Positions 25,280 to 37,506 of a DNA stretch of 64,000 nucleotides are shown one piece after another. This stretch comes from Steinernema hermaphroditum. Its lineage: Eukaryota > Nematoda > Chromadorea > Rhabditida > Steinernematidae. The DNA lies in the NCBI GenBank assembly GCA_030435675.1, contig CM059625.1, positions 14,322,001 to 14,386,000 of the forward strand. The letters are read 5' to 3'. The notes below the pieces were generated by a model that was given only the letters and a program-made list of their open reading frames with translations, was not told the DNA's origin and made no database searches. Position numbers and translations under genes: made by a program. Each line of letters opens with the position of its first letter. The stretch's first letter is position 1.

Positions 25280-25820
25280 ATGAGCTCCGTGCTTTGGTCT
25301 GTGACTCTCTTCTACGCTTTCTGTACGTTGTCAGTGTACGCGAACGTCTACAATCGCTACGTTCCGCAGATGAGTGACGGAGCTCAACAGTAAGTTCTCT
25401 ATTGTGGATTACAATTCATGGGTTTTAACTTTAGATACCTTGTGGGGAAGAAAGTTAGAATTAGCATTGAGCTCTTAGCAAAATACGGCGCAAGTCAGCA
25501 AGTTGTCGACGTTGCCAAGCGAGCCATAATTAAGCACTTCACTACGGTAGAAGTCTCATCTGGCAATGAGGCGCATGAAATCGGAACGGTTAGTGCTCTG
25601 AGAAACAGTAAAGAAAGGAACGAATTCTGATTTGTAGGAGATGGAAAAGGTGTTCGGAGGCTTCTGGATGGTTGGCATCTTCGACAACCAATTCGACGTC
25701 GCCTACACGATTACTCGCCGTTCGCCACGCTACTTGCTGTTCGCCGCTGGAGACTATAACATCCTCTTGGCAGAGGAGCTGACAGTCGGCGCGAAAATTA
25801 GCAAGACGAGGCCATTCTAA
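25280..25820 (+). CDS. Small secreted protein with a dynein light chain (LC8)-like domain, 3 exons, 148 aa
   Basis: Exons 25280-25389, 25435-25588 and 25638-25820 join in phase (447 nt with TAA). The N-terminus (MSSVLWSVTLFYAFCTLSVYA) is a clear signal peptide. The rest follows the LC8 fold pattern: a helix with DVAKRAIIKHF, then EIGTEMEKVFGGFWMVGIF, DNQFDVAYTI, RRSPRYLLFAAGDYNILLAEE. These line up with the family segments IAAYIKKEFDKKY..WHCIVG, FGSYVTHE and HFIYFYLGQVAILLF. Cytosolic LC8 is an 89-aa hub that dimerises and binds short linear motifs; a secreted version would act outside the cell or in the lumen. A TTTCAG acceptor ends at 25264, 15 bases before the ATG. Introns are 45 and 49 bp. 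AATAAA at 25966-25971 is a plausible poly(A) signal. The LC8 assignment is by pattern, not by search. Confidence 0.85.
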
Positions 25821-25965
25821 GCGTCAGCGTGGTCGTAACATAGCTTTAAACCTCTCCACAGCCACTGTCGGAGTTCGAACCGTTGCGAGTAACTGTATAT
25901 ATTGTTCTTTTTCAATTATCCACTTCACTTAATATTTGTTCGTTTTCCGCCGGCATCTCATGTGT

Positions 25966-25971
25966 AATAAA
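25966..25971 (+). terminator. Poly(A) signal AATAAA of the LC8-like gene
   Basis: A canonical AATAAA lies 146 bases after the stop codon on the same strand. Confidence 0.5.
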
Positions 25972-28000
25972 GTCAGCAATGTCCTGGATCGTCGCACAGA
26001 TCACCACATCCATCTAGAAGGAATCGATATGCGTCTGTCAACTTCTACCCCATCAAAATGGATGACATTTTGTCAAGACAATCCGACCAATGTGTCAATT
26101 TCGCTCACGATTTTAGTAGAGTTCAACTCAACTTTTGACCTTTCGTGCAGAATAGTAACCTCAAACCCAAATATTTCTTCGAGTTCATAATCATTTCGGT
26201 GTAATTCAATAGACAAAATACAAACATCTCTCATTTGTCATAACACCAAAACGGAACTTACTCGCCCCTGAAGAACCTGTTCTCTTCATTTAATTGTTTC
26301 ATCTCAACGGGAATGTGAAGAGTAAATAAGGGGGAGGTTACAAGTGACTAAGTGTTCCTAGCATTCCCGAGTATGCGTGTTAGTCACTCAGTAAGCATTT
26401 TATCCCAGATGAAGGTGGAAGAGTGTATCGGCATCATTATCCGATATCAAATGAACTACAGTTACCTTGAAATCGGTGTATTTTCTATGCGGAGAACCGC
26501 CTAGTCATAGACAACCGTGCATTCCACATGTGCCCTAAACTATAGCGAATAAAATGAGCTGAATGAATAAACTAAAATAACAGTGCATTGCAAATTTAAT
26601 AAGGAATTGTATGCTTACACACCATTTTTTTTCTATCTATGCCGTTCGATCCCAGTCATGTATGAATAAAGCAGTCGTGTGTCTCATTTCATGCAATCCT
26701 GCAATACTTATAAGTGTAGCTTAAGATCAAGACCGACAACTTTCCTCAGTGAGACTGATTTAATGTCAACACTAGACTTATGTATCAGCAGACATGTTAA
26801 CATCACATCAGTCACCGGATTTTGAGGTAACGGTTCGTTTATCGAGAACATGTTCCATTATGTGAACATCGACCACCAACGAGGAAGAGACGCTAATTCA
26901 TCGTGAGGCGATTTGCTGTCAATTACTTCCTTCTTGGGACACGTGTATTCTTACAGTCTTTGGACCGACAGCCAACAAACTAATAACACGTGTTTTTTAT
27001 ACGACTTCCCTGTCTGGCCAATAAAAAAGGAGCAATGCTACTCAAATTCGACTGGTTTCTGAGGTCCTTGTCCAAGGTACATAAATCAGCTTCCTTTATT
27101 TGTTCTTTCAAAGGACAACAACTTGGCGGCAGACGCAAGGAGCATCACAAGGAGAAATAATCGTCATCGTCGACTGTCGACGTATTCAGCGGTTTTCATC
27201 ACGTAATCAACATATTCAAGATCTTCGCTTCTCCTTAAGCCGCAGATGCTATTCGGAGGACGCAGTCGTCTCTCCATCAGGATAACTGCAAAGAGGCGGA
27301 CCATCTTTTTCACCATTGTACTCAACAACTTACAAAGAAAGGGATCAACACACGATGTCGAAAGCAGTTCCATGTGCGCCACTTGCTGCAAACGGCGGCT
27401 TTCATGTCGAAGGGTCTGTGTCACATTACCGTTTCACATTACACTAAAAAGGATTACCATATATTTTCAACGTCGAACAAAAGTCGTACGAACCTTGTTT
27501 AATCGCTTCTTTGCGAATCTGTACAGTCTTCGCTTTCCAGCAGTGTAATCGGACAATCACAGAACATTCAACATGGCCAGTCGCAGGCGAGTTTTGAGAA
27601 AAACACTCGTCTCTTCCACTGTGTGTGTGCGGCTGATTTCGGCGAGGCCCTTCCTTTACACGGCCGTTGCTGTAGGCATTCTTCTATGCGTCGCAGCCCC
27701 ATTGTAGTCGATAAAAAATCTACAGAAATAACTTTAATGTTTCAACAGCAGTGTCTTACCAGATTCGATTTTCGCCAAAGGTTAAAGTGCAGAGGCGTTT
27801 TTTACGAGTTCTCATAGCAATTTCATTCACTTTCATTCACGATTCGGGGCAGAAAATGAGTGATACAGTCACTCAGTGCCGCCGGCAACATAGAGGGTGT
27901 CCATGGCCCATGCACACGGCAGAATGGATCATGATTCATCGGTACGTACATAAAAGGCTACATTTCACATCATTGCCTGATCATACGATGTATTTGTTAT
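25972..28000. other. Intergenic region, nothing assignable
   Basis: AT-rich sequence with only short open frames on both strands. No splice-consistent exon chain, RNA gene or clear repeat was recognised. Confidence 0.5.
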
Positions 28001-30856
28001 ATTAGATCGTTGGTATATTCTCCTTACCTTGTTGAGGGGGTCAGTGCATCGTAAGCGTTCGGCCAATCGGCTAAAGAGAGAATCTGGTCAGAAAAAGAAC
28101 TGAAAATGGTGTGATTTAAAACGACTGCTAGGCTTGGCAAACAAACTCTGCGTAAAATCGGGAAGTACTTCGGCGTTTTCAGTAGTGGGCAGAAACATTG
28201 GTCGTAGACGTTTAAAAACTCATGCTGATTCGTTCAGCAAATAGAGGCAAAACCGGCTCGATGGGAAGAATGTCTGCAACAGTATTGTAGTTATATACAC
28301 CACACAACGCATTTTCATACATTTTTGGGAAGCGGGTCCCTCAGAGCTCTGAGGAAAACATCGGTCGCAAGCTGTTGCGAGCTTAGGGCAGAATAACGAA
28401 CGTACTTGAAGCGATGTCCATTTGTGGACATTTATTAGTCAGCATTCCATCAGAATCGTTAATTAGCAGGCCATAAGAAAGAGGTGATTCACCGTCCTGT
28501 GCAAACAGATTAAATATCGCTATAACGGTTCAAGTATTGTCTTACATTGGTGTCACTAGGAGCAGAAAAATTCGCGTCAATGCACATGTTCCAGAAGCCA
28601 TCGTAGCTTTCTAAACAGTGCTATGAATTGGTTCCATTGTAAAAGGTAACGTACAAAAAAATCGCATGTATTCGAAGCCGTAGAATATAAAGACACTCAG
28701 CGCATCAAGGCGCAAAACATCGGGCAGAAACCTATAAGCGAGCGATTAAGAACAGTGGTATGAAAAAGCTGTTCTTACAATTCGACGTAATTCATATAGC
28801 CGTTGGAATGCGGGTAAAAAAGTCCTGCAATTACCCTAGTTAATTGTCGTTTGTACATGCACACTCTCACAAAAGAAGCATCGTTGAAGTGGGAGCGAGC
28901 GATCGGGTTTGGCGGCATTTGGTGCCATGTTTCAAAAAAAAATTCGTCTGCAGGTGAAGACGGTCACTAAACATCAAAAATTTGGACAAGTGTGTAAGTG
29001 GATATTTTCACTACGAAAAAGTAGTCGCGGTCGATCAAACAGACGCGGACGTTCTTGAGTAGACGTTAAGTACGTAGCAGCAGCTTTGTTCATGAGCCAT
29101 ATCGGCGTGGCGGGGCATTGAAGTCATTCGACTTTGAAACGATTCAGTCGTTCGATTGGGCAGAGGCAGAAACCTGCAATTGAATAATACGTGGATAATA
29201 TCCATTTCGAGAAGGATAAAGAACGCTTAATCTTGGCCGGTCAAACACGTAATGCCAAATGTTTTTTTAAAAAATGGTGAAGTAGAGCAAACGAGCACTT
29301 TGCTCTCAACTGTTGAAAGCATAGAGATGAAGGCAATCAAGAGCGATTCGCTTATATTATGTCCGTTTGCGGTCATCGCTGATTTAGAGACAAACAGTGC
29401 CTGTCAAAACGAAATATTCGATCGTCATTATAAGTAAAGGCAACAGTAAGATTACCTACATAATTCGTATTGAGTCGGGGGAGCGTAGGTGCGTAGAATT
29501 AAAAAAGCAGCTGAAAATCACTTAATGAGTTTCTTAAACCAATTGTTCACTTTTACAATCACGAGACGTCGTTGTCGGTAGTGAGGCCACCGAGGTCTCC
29601 GCGGACCTCGGGCAGAAAAACTGATTGGATGTGAATGCAATGGATCCGCAGACGCTGTGATAAGCGGTATCCATGTTCATAGGGCAGAATCCTACAAGAG
29701 CACCACAGTAGGACTTTGCTTAAATGCTGCGTTCTTACACGTGCATACCGGGCTGGTATATGCGTACATAATACTAGAAGTACAAAGAAGTTGAAAGGCG
29801 ACTAAAACGTGTTCAATTAGTTGCTTCTCTCTGGACTACTTGCGTACAAAGAAATGAAGTCGTTGAAGTGGAGCGAGCGTGGCATGCTGCAGAAACGCTT
29901 TCGGGATACTGCCGGCGGGAAGCGGACTGAACATCGACCAGTGAATCAGCTGCCTGCAGATGTAAGTACTCTTTCTAACAAAAGAGTTCAGGCGTCTGAT
30001 ACCGAAGGATTCGAAGGTTTTTGAATGCTGCAGTGGTGGGACGAGGTCAGCGTATTGTGTTCGTAGCGTTCTGAGCAGCGCGTTGGTACGAGACTTGCAG
30101 GAAAGTGTCCGTGCAGAAAGAAAACTGAAAAAACACTAGTTTTAAACAATAACTGTTGGTAGTTAGTCAGGAGCTCAAATTTAGGATTTTGTAAGGACAA
30201 AACGAGCGGTATGTCCAATCAGCTATAAAGTCGCTTGATGCTCTCTTACAAAGTATGTGAAGCCATCATTGATTGTGGAGCGAGCGCGTAAGTTCAGTGG
30301 TGTTGGAGTCATGACAATGATAACGCAAAATTGGGATTCAGGATCGGATGTTCGAAGAGCGAGAGAAACACCTAAAATAACCGAACACATCTTGTGTCAT
30401 ATACGTCTTTGATACGTTTAGTAATGCGGTGTGCAGTGCAGCAAACGAAAGAGTAGACGGTTCCATGCACTTATGATGGGGGATCCCTCTGTTCTTTCTA
30501 GAATTCGGCAGCAGTGTGTGAGCACTTTTTGATGACATCAGCATCAAAATGCTGTCGTTTTCTTGCAGGACGACAATGGGCGCCATTCTACTTCGAAACG
30601 ATTTTAAGTTGCCGTTCACATGTACATAAATTTCAGGCCACTACGGGTGTGCCGATGGACGATGACTCGGCGGCTGACATTTCCATGTAATTTCTTCATT
30701 TCAGGAACGTTGAAGTGGGTGAGCAATTGGGTCCGCACACAACGGTGCATCTTTTCTAAGAACCTACTGCTACTAAGTGGTTTGTCCACTAAGTTGCCAT
30801 AGCGTTCAAAGAAGGAAGCCATCGTTGATAGTGGGCAAGCGGGTGGACTCATCATT
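28001..30856. repeat. Repeat-rich tract with recurring GGGCAGAA and GTTGAAGTGGAGCG motifs
   Basis: The motif GGGCAGAA recurs near 28187, 28384, 28721, 29608 and 29680, with a variant near 29157. GTTGAAGTGG(G)AGCGAGCG-type sequence recurs near 28882 and 29860, with diverged versions near 30270, 30710 and 30830. These look like degenerate copies of an interspersed element related to the tandem pair at 30857-31455. No gene is supported. Confidence 0.5.
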
Positions 30857-31455
30857 GCGTCCCTCCCATCTCTCCTTTTTGAGTTTTTGTATTTTTTCCA
30901 TTACGCGCGAAATCGGTGAAATAAGGACAAAAGCCGAGAGTTATTTTAAGTCATGGGTTTTTAGCCCGCCGTTGAAGTGGAGCATAGCGTCTGGCATTTA
31001 AATTATAACTCAACAGATCTGCGGTTCGACTCGCCCAGCGTAATAACCGAAAAGTCGTTTTTTTTCACATAAGGAAGTGGCATCGGCTCAGTACTTCGTA
31101 CGAACGGAGCGCTGCATCATTACGTGAAAATCGTTTTTTTTTGTGCTGGTGTTCCTTTGGGAGTGGAATTATCAGAGCGTCCTTCCCATTTCTCTTTTTC
31201 GTTGTACTTTTTTTCAGCAAAATTAGCATGAAAATGGAGAGTTATTTTAAGCCATGTCTTATTGGCCGGTTGTTGAAGTGGAGCGTAGCGTCTGGCATTT
31301 AAATTATAACCGCTTTTGTAATATCAAGAGATCCGCGGTTCTACTTGCCCAGCGTAATAAGCGAAAAGTTGTTTTTTTTCACATAAGGAAGTGGCGGCTC
31401 GAATCGGCTCAGTACTTCATACGAACGGAGCGCTGCATCATTATGTGAAAATCGT
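30857..31455 (+). repeat. Tandem pair of a 320-bp repeat containing tRNA-like A and B boxes
   Basis: Unit 1 starts GCGTCCCTCCCATC at 30857 and unit 2 GCGTCCTTCCCATT at 31177. Both then share AGAGTTATTTTAAG, GTTGAAGTGGAGC.TAGCGTCTGGC, a middle AT-rich part, CGCGGTTC.ACT.GCCCAGCGTAATAA, TTTTTTTTCACATAAGGAAGTGG and CGAACGGAGCGCTGCATCATTA. The GAAGTGGAGC..AGCGTCTGGC stretch and GCGGTTCGACT (31021-31031) are spaced and shaped like the A and B boxes of a tRNA gene. CGTTG and CAGCG could be an acceptor-stem remnant. A tRNA-derived SINE is the most likely explanation. Confidence 0.65.
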
Positions 31456-32886
31456 TTTTTGCTGGTTCTCTTTTCTTTTTTCTCTCGGTGTTTGACATTT
31501 GTGCACTTTAGTGCAACGCTGTCTTGTAGGAGTTCTACAGAACACCTATTGGGATACCTTTGTTGACATCGGATTGATATTTCGGCATGAAGGTGTCCGA
31601 GATTCTGAAAATTGATCTCGTTCGCTCCTATTATGGAATGGGTCACCAAGGCCGATGAGTGGTGGCATTCATTTCGATGCATGACAAGACGAAGCTGAGG
31701 TCAAAAACGCTGTCAGCCGTGCAATTGCGACTAGAATCGGGCTGTAATTTATCATCAGCCTCACATTTTCGAAATAAGTCGGTACCTTTTACGATATTGT
31801 GTCCAAAGATGGTGGTATCCAGCTGAGTAGGTTAAAATGCGCTCTTTCTGTGTGCCCGATTACTTGAGATGGTGTCGATTCGTTTCTTAAGTGTCTTAAT
31901 AAAGTGTGGCCACAACGCCCCACGACTTACGTCCATGCTGTGATGAAAGCTTGCCGATGCCGACGAAATTATCCATATGGAGTTGCTGACTGAAACATGC
32001 CACCGTGGTAAGTTCGTAGGCAACGGTGTTTTGATGAATTTCCTACTACCTGCTACCGGATGGACTCTACTACCGTAATAGCAACACCGTAAATGTTCGT
32101 TTCTATAGCAAGGAGAAAGCCATTAGCGTTCGACTCTGCATGTTTTTTTTTCGTTGTCAAGGCAACAGAATGTCACCATATCTCATAAGAAAGCCATTAG
32201 CGTTGAACACTACATGTTTTTTTGGTTGCCAAGGAAACAGGAATGTGTCTGTATATCTCACTCATCAAGCAGCCTCTATCAAGCAGCCTCTATGCTCAGT
32301 GGTTACTTTAAGACATTTACATGACAGGTTAAATTGAATATTGGATGTATCTTACCTTCTATGAGTGTAGCAACCTTCTGGCCCAGCCATGCATTCACTG
32401 CTTTGGTGGTACGCAACAACACGGACCTGTGACGATGTTGCGGTTGTGTTACCCAAGTTGAGCCGAAGCTGAAAGAGCGGTATCACAATTCGTTTAATAC
32501 GAGTGACGACCGCGTATGAATGTAGAAAAATGCGATTCTCGGACTCAGTGAGGAGGATGCCAACTTTTCATGGCTTGCCGAAATGCCGAAGGCGACACGT
32601 CCGCACACTCGCACATTAGCTAAAAGGAAGACTCAGGCAGCTGGGAGGATCGGGCACCGCGACGCACACCAAATCGATATAACGCTCGCCTGTCAGCAAA
32701 GGCGGCCTCTTGTTTACACGTTTTGCGGCACGCTGTCGCTCCTCCGAGCATAAAACGCTACCGATAGAATGCGTTGGCAACACCCTTGTAAAGCCAAGAT
32801 AGACAGTCTTGAAGAACATCCTTCAATTCGCTCGGTCTTCAAGAGTATTCAGTAGTCATGTACACAATTTCGTCCAAAACTTTCTT
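31456..32886. other. Intergenic region with a short tandem repeat
   Basis: No gene is supported. A diverged tandem duplication of about 73 bp lies at 32116-32262; both units start GAAAGCCATTAGCGTT and contain CATGTTTTTTT and a TTG(T/C)CAAGG segment. It is followed by a 14-bp direct repeat ATCAAGCAGCCTCT near 32267-32294. Confidence 0.55.
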
Positions 32887-32892
32887 TTTATT
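32887..32892 (-). terminator. Poly(A) signal of the GH18 gene
   Basis: AATAAA on the minus strand, about 39 bases beyond the stop codon at 32931-32933. Spacing and strand fit the three-domain GH18 gene. Confidence 0.6.
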
Positions 32893-32930
32893 CCAGTTTC
32901 GTTCGCTTACAAAAAAGCAATAACATGTGA

Positions 32931-35900
32931 TCACTGAGCAGGGCACATGGAGCTCAAGACGGTGCTCAAAATGGGGTAACCACCGGCGGAGCACGACGTT
33001 CCGTCGTAGTCTTCATCGTTAAGGGTGAAGAGTCCGACTCCTCCGAGGCCTTCACGCTGCGCATAGCGAACCTTGTACTTGATCGTCTCGATGTTGTCGA
33101 AAGCGAGCCACTTTCCGTCAGGAGTTGTAGAATACGAAGCGATCACATCATAAAGGATCTTCGCGCCGGTCGATTTGTTGAGAAGGTGGCAGATCTGAAA
33201 CGAGCAATTCGTGTTTCGATAGGTATACGCTTAGACAAACATCCTTGCGCGACAGCAGCGAAGTTGATGTCGTCACTGCGCCGGCCTGCGTTTCACTATG
33301 GTTTTGCAGCTGATGGGAGATTCCGTATGTGGGGATGTGAAGGATGATCTGTGATTCGCGAAGTCCACTGCCGAGCCATCTTTTTAGAGTGTTGTCCACA
33401 GAGTATTGTCGCTCATCTTCTTCCATCGCAAACATCGGGCTGATGAGCTCTGTTCTATGGTCGTGACGCTGGAATGGCTCTAGAACAACCGCGTCGAGGC
33501 TGTTCAGCATTTTCACGTCGTAGAGGCGTCCAACGCTCATCTCCCATGCCGGGATCCTAGACAACATCGATGCAATATTTCTAGATGAGATTCTTTCCAT
33601 ACCGCACACTCAGTGTGTAAGGGCATTCTCTGGTCATCGGGTGTTTGTAGAGCCTATTGATCTCATCGAGCAGTTTGGCAAAGTTCTTCTTCGTACTTGG
33701 GGTGAGCACATGGTTACACTTGAACTGAATGCCTTGCAATGAGTTGAACCGAGTTGATCTCATGATGTTCCTGGCAATCGTAGTGCGCCCACTTTCGGAA
33801 TCTGTAACTGCTATTTCAGGAAAAGGATATGAGTCGAACATGCCTATCATTTCGGCAAATTCATTCACGCTCATGGTACAGAATACGGCTGCAATGATGG
33901 AGATGTTGTGCTGTTTGAAGTTCTTTCGAGCTTCGACCTAAATTTTTTTATCTTTACGTGCTTTATTTTTCTGGCTTTGGCGAGATTTTTCCACGTATTC
34001 AAATGTGAATAGCACAGAATCTAAGAAACAGAGAAGAACATAATGTTTTCCGCACAAGCACTGTCTTGCTTCAAGCTAAAGGTTCGTCTATTTAATGATA
34101 TTTTAGAGGTCAAGTAAAGAAGAAAGTGTTTACATGAATTACAGTGATTGATCATCGGAATAATTTATATGTGCTGAACATCAAAAAGCATAAGGACTTA
34201 CAAGCTTCCACATGTAGCGCGTCGCCGTTTGATCCGCGAATTTTACATGCCCGTCGGCAGCTAGCACCATGTCTTCAACAACGATCTCCTTGCAGCGGTC
34301 TAGAGGCAACTTCTCTGCTGGCATCGGATCGGTGTCCGCCAAACTAGGGATTCTGTAGCTGCAAACGACGCGGAAGCTTTCTTTGCACTGGTTAGAAGCC
34401 ATTACTGGCTTCAGAAGAGCGGCCTGTTTCTTTTGCTCGCAGGTATCACACACCTGAACAAGTACCTTAACTGTATAACCTTGTTCTACATTACCTGAGC
34501 CGAAACGATGCTCTGGAGAAGAGAGTATTGCCGCTTGGAGTCACATTCTCCGTGAACGTTGTCCATTTCCAATGCGTACAGAGCAACTCCTCCAAGGTTG
34601 TTCATCGACGCGAAGGCTGTCTTGATCCGAATGCTGCGGGCGTTGTCAAAAGCGATCATTTCGTTGTCTTTCCTCATCATTGGAACACCCATCTCATCGA
34701 AGAATTTATACTCGTAGGTCTTCTGCTTTTCGCAGATCTGGGAATGAGGAGCGTAGAGGAATGACTTCGGTTCAACACACTTACCTCCTCCTGTGAGAGC
34801 CGTGACAGGTCCCCTAAGTTAAAGTAGGTCTGTATGATGGCGTCGTGAACAATGCCTTCTTCCCACTTTACTGGCACGTCAGCCGCTCGCATGCTTATGC
34901 CTTCTGCCGAAAAACCAAGAATAATCTTCGACGGTGAAAGCTTGCCCATGCTCAAGACAGTTTTGGCGAAACCCTCCTAAAATAGAATATCTTTTGTTAT
35001 GATCCGAGAGAATATCTTTTGTTATGATCCGAGCGTTTTTTAAATAGGCAATATAACACGACTTGCCAAGGTAAGTGTTTGATTTGTAACAGCGCTGGAA
35101 ATGTTGAACATGATCGAGTGGTGGCCTGTTTTTGCAGAAGACGGATCATGAAAGCGATGGCCCTGAAGGATCACGAAGTCCGCGTACCTTAATTTCAATC
35201 TGCAGCGACCGAGTGGCTTGGAAACATACTGGTTCAAGACATCCATAGGGTATACTCGATTGAATGTAGATTGCGGAGTGATCGAGACGACAATGATGTT
35301 ATTGGGAAGGCCTTCACGTAGGTCTTTGATGAATTCACCTAATAGTGCGCCGTCTGCTAAGGACAAGACTTCCGAGGTCCAGGAAATGTCAAGTCCATCA
35401 ACTTGACGATCGGACAGATCCTAAGAGATGAAAAAGTTGGATTTCGGGAGAAGCACTACCCTGCCAATACGTGTGATCAACAACTTTCTGTGTTCTTCAG
35501 TCGCCAGGACAGTTCGCCAGGTTAGCGAATCTTGGGCTGCTCCTAGTGATAGCAGCACAGGAGGCTTGTTCGGTGAAGTCCAACTGTTGTAGCGCTCGAG
35601 GGTGACCTCCAATGCTGAAGGAATATCTACGAAACCACCGAGTTTCAAGCTCGCCGAAGAGAAAACGAGGTGGGAGCACCAGTCGGTTTCCAGGTCGGAG
35701 GGCTTGAAGGGGCGCTTCGCTTTCTGCGGACGGGCAATGCAAAGTCGAGTGCAGTCCAAGGAGGGATGGCGGACTTCGTGGGATCCAGAACACTTGAAGT
35801 TGTCAGCAACGAAGTGATGCATCGGCATTGAACCCTCTCCACAAGTGCCCTCCTCATCGTCTCCACGAATGGAGGTAAGGCCGACACCACCGAAATGACC

Positions 35901-37214
35901 CTTTCGGATCCAATCCAGCTGCAAACTTATAGTTTGTAACACTGTTCTAAAAAGAGTAATCTCACTTTTTGCTTCAGGATAACGCCCGGTTCATTGAAAC
36001 TGTACCAGTATCCATCGGAATCGAGACGGGAAGAGGTAGAAGTGGCCTTGTTGTGGATGACTTCGGTCGCAGTCAATTTAAGTTTGCAGAACTGCAGCGA
36101 TCACGTCCAGATATATTAATTGTACAGTTTGTACCTCGCTGAGAGGCACACGGCCACCTCTCGGTCGCTTGTCGGATGCACGAAGACCCCATCCAAGCGA
36201 CGGTTTCAAGTGTCCGGCGTTCTTGGGATCTTCCGGGACATAAGCTCTTGCCCATGTTGTTAATCCGATGACAATCTTTCGGCGGGGTAAACCAAAATCA
36301 GCCAACTGCTCTGAAAATGATGGATGGTGCTGACTTGTACTCATATATGGCTTTTGAAGCCCAAAATGTAAAAGATTTTACTGATATTTCTAAAGAAAAA
36401 AAAAGTTACCGGCGTTGTGAGAGATTGTATCCCCCTTTTGAATCTCAGCACTCGGAAACAGTGCCTGATGGTGAACAGAAACATTTGGGTCTTCCCCAGC
36501 CTTGATATCTTCGGCAATCATGTAGACAGCGTCGAAGTAGGGCTCCATGAGGCGCCAGTTCTCGCCTACCGCACCTATGTGGCGGGCGCCAACTGAAAGA
36601 ACAATGTTGATCGGATTCGGTCGCTTAATGTTTGTGTCGTCGATTTTCTAAAATTTTCAGAATTAACTTCCACAACTCTTTCGACGTTTGCCTTCAGAAA
36701 CTCGAGGAACTTCTCGCTCTTCATATTAAGCGAACCGACATCGAACAAGTAGCCGTCAAAGTTCTTAGCGACGTTGAAGAGACTTTCGACCATCATGGAC
36801 GTCTTGAACTCATCGTCTAGGAAATCCATCCAGCTTTCCGCCTTTACCGCCAGAAGGATCTTGATTGGAATGTACTTTTTCAGACTGAACCAAACTATTA
36901 CTCTAAAGACAATTCACAAAGTCGCTTACTCAGCGACGGCTTTGTAGTTTCCATGGTCGTATTTCCAGTCGGTTGGCCCTTGCAGCCAGTACGGCCGACG
37001 AAATTCCAAGAAACCGTAGACGAGGTGTGAGCAGGAAAGGTTACGGACTACGTCCACGTTGACGGTTTCATTTCTGCTCTAAAAGTTTAGATAAGAGTGG
37101 GCTCTAAGCGGTCAGATATACCTCGGGGAAGTAGAAGCAGTAGAAGTTGCAGCTGGCTGATACCGTAGCCCCGAAGAGCCAGGTAGCCGCAATCAACCAT
37201 GCTCGAAGACGCAT
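32931..37214 (-). CDS. Secreted protein with three GH18 (chitinase-like) domains, all catalytically substituted; 15 exons, about 1,132 aa
   Basis: Exons (minus, 5' to 3'): 37214-37122, 37078-36930, 36884-36668, 36623-36410, 36310-36135, 36091-35966, 35918-35460, 35420-35058, 34976-34785, 34737-34495, 34453-34202, 33937-33603, 33556-33241 and 33194-32931. That is 14 listed segments, with one short uncertain junction between segments 3 and 4. Phases all close, 3,399 nt with TGA. The alternative GC-AG junction there is 36692/36647, also 44 bp. Residues 1-20 are a signal peptide. Domain A (about 22-368) has CSHLVYGF, INIVLSVGA and KIVIGLTTWARAY. Domain B (about 372-744) and C (about 745-1132) repeat the pattern (KIILGF; IILHIPTYG; GGVGLFTLNDED). 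The GH18 signature DGxDxDxE reads DGYLFDVG (about 124-131), DGLDISWT (about 486-493) and QGIQFKCN (about 896-903), so the acid/base Glu is absent three times. A carbohydrate-binding or decoy role is inferred, not hydrolysis. No CBM14 is seen. Confidence 0.88.
34984..35033. repeat. 25-bp perfect tandem duplication inside a GH18 intron
   Basis: AGAATATCTTTTGTTATGAT plus CCGAG occurs twice head to tail. It explains why this intron (34977-35057, 81 bp) is longer than the 39-47 bp typical of the gene. Confidence 0.9.
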
Positions 37215-37506
37215 GGCCAGCAGACTGACGAGCTATCGCAGCGGACATTTTGTTGCGTTTTTGAACTTTTTGTCTAAACATCCGCTTAGAATGTTTCTGT
37301 TTGAATGGGGCGGACATTGTAACACCAACAAAAAGAGGACATTCGAATGGCGACTTTGCATTGAAACATCTGATAGCCAATCGATCGGTCACAAACCATG
37401 TAAACTCAGGCTCAGTCCTACATGCAACAATCGCTCCGCCAAATTGAAACTCAGAAAAACGATTGATGCAAAATTGAATTTTATCTTCCAAAATTTCTTT
37501 CGGTAC

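Noticed and set aside
33577..33602. 22-bp intron in GH18 domain C (GTATGG to ATCTAG)
   Set aside because: Too short. A 46-bp intron using the same donor and the acceptor TTGTCTAG (ending at 33557) keeps the frame and fits the domain length better.
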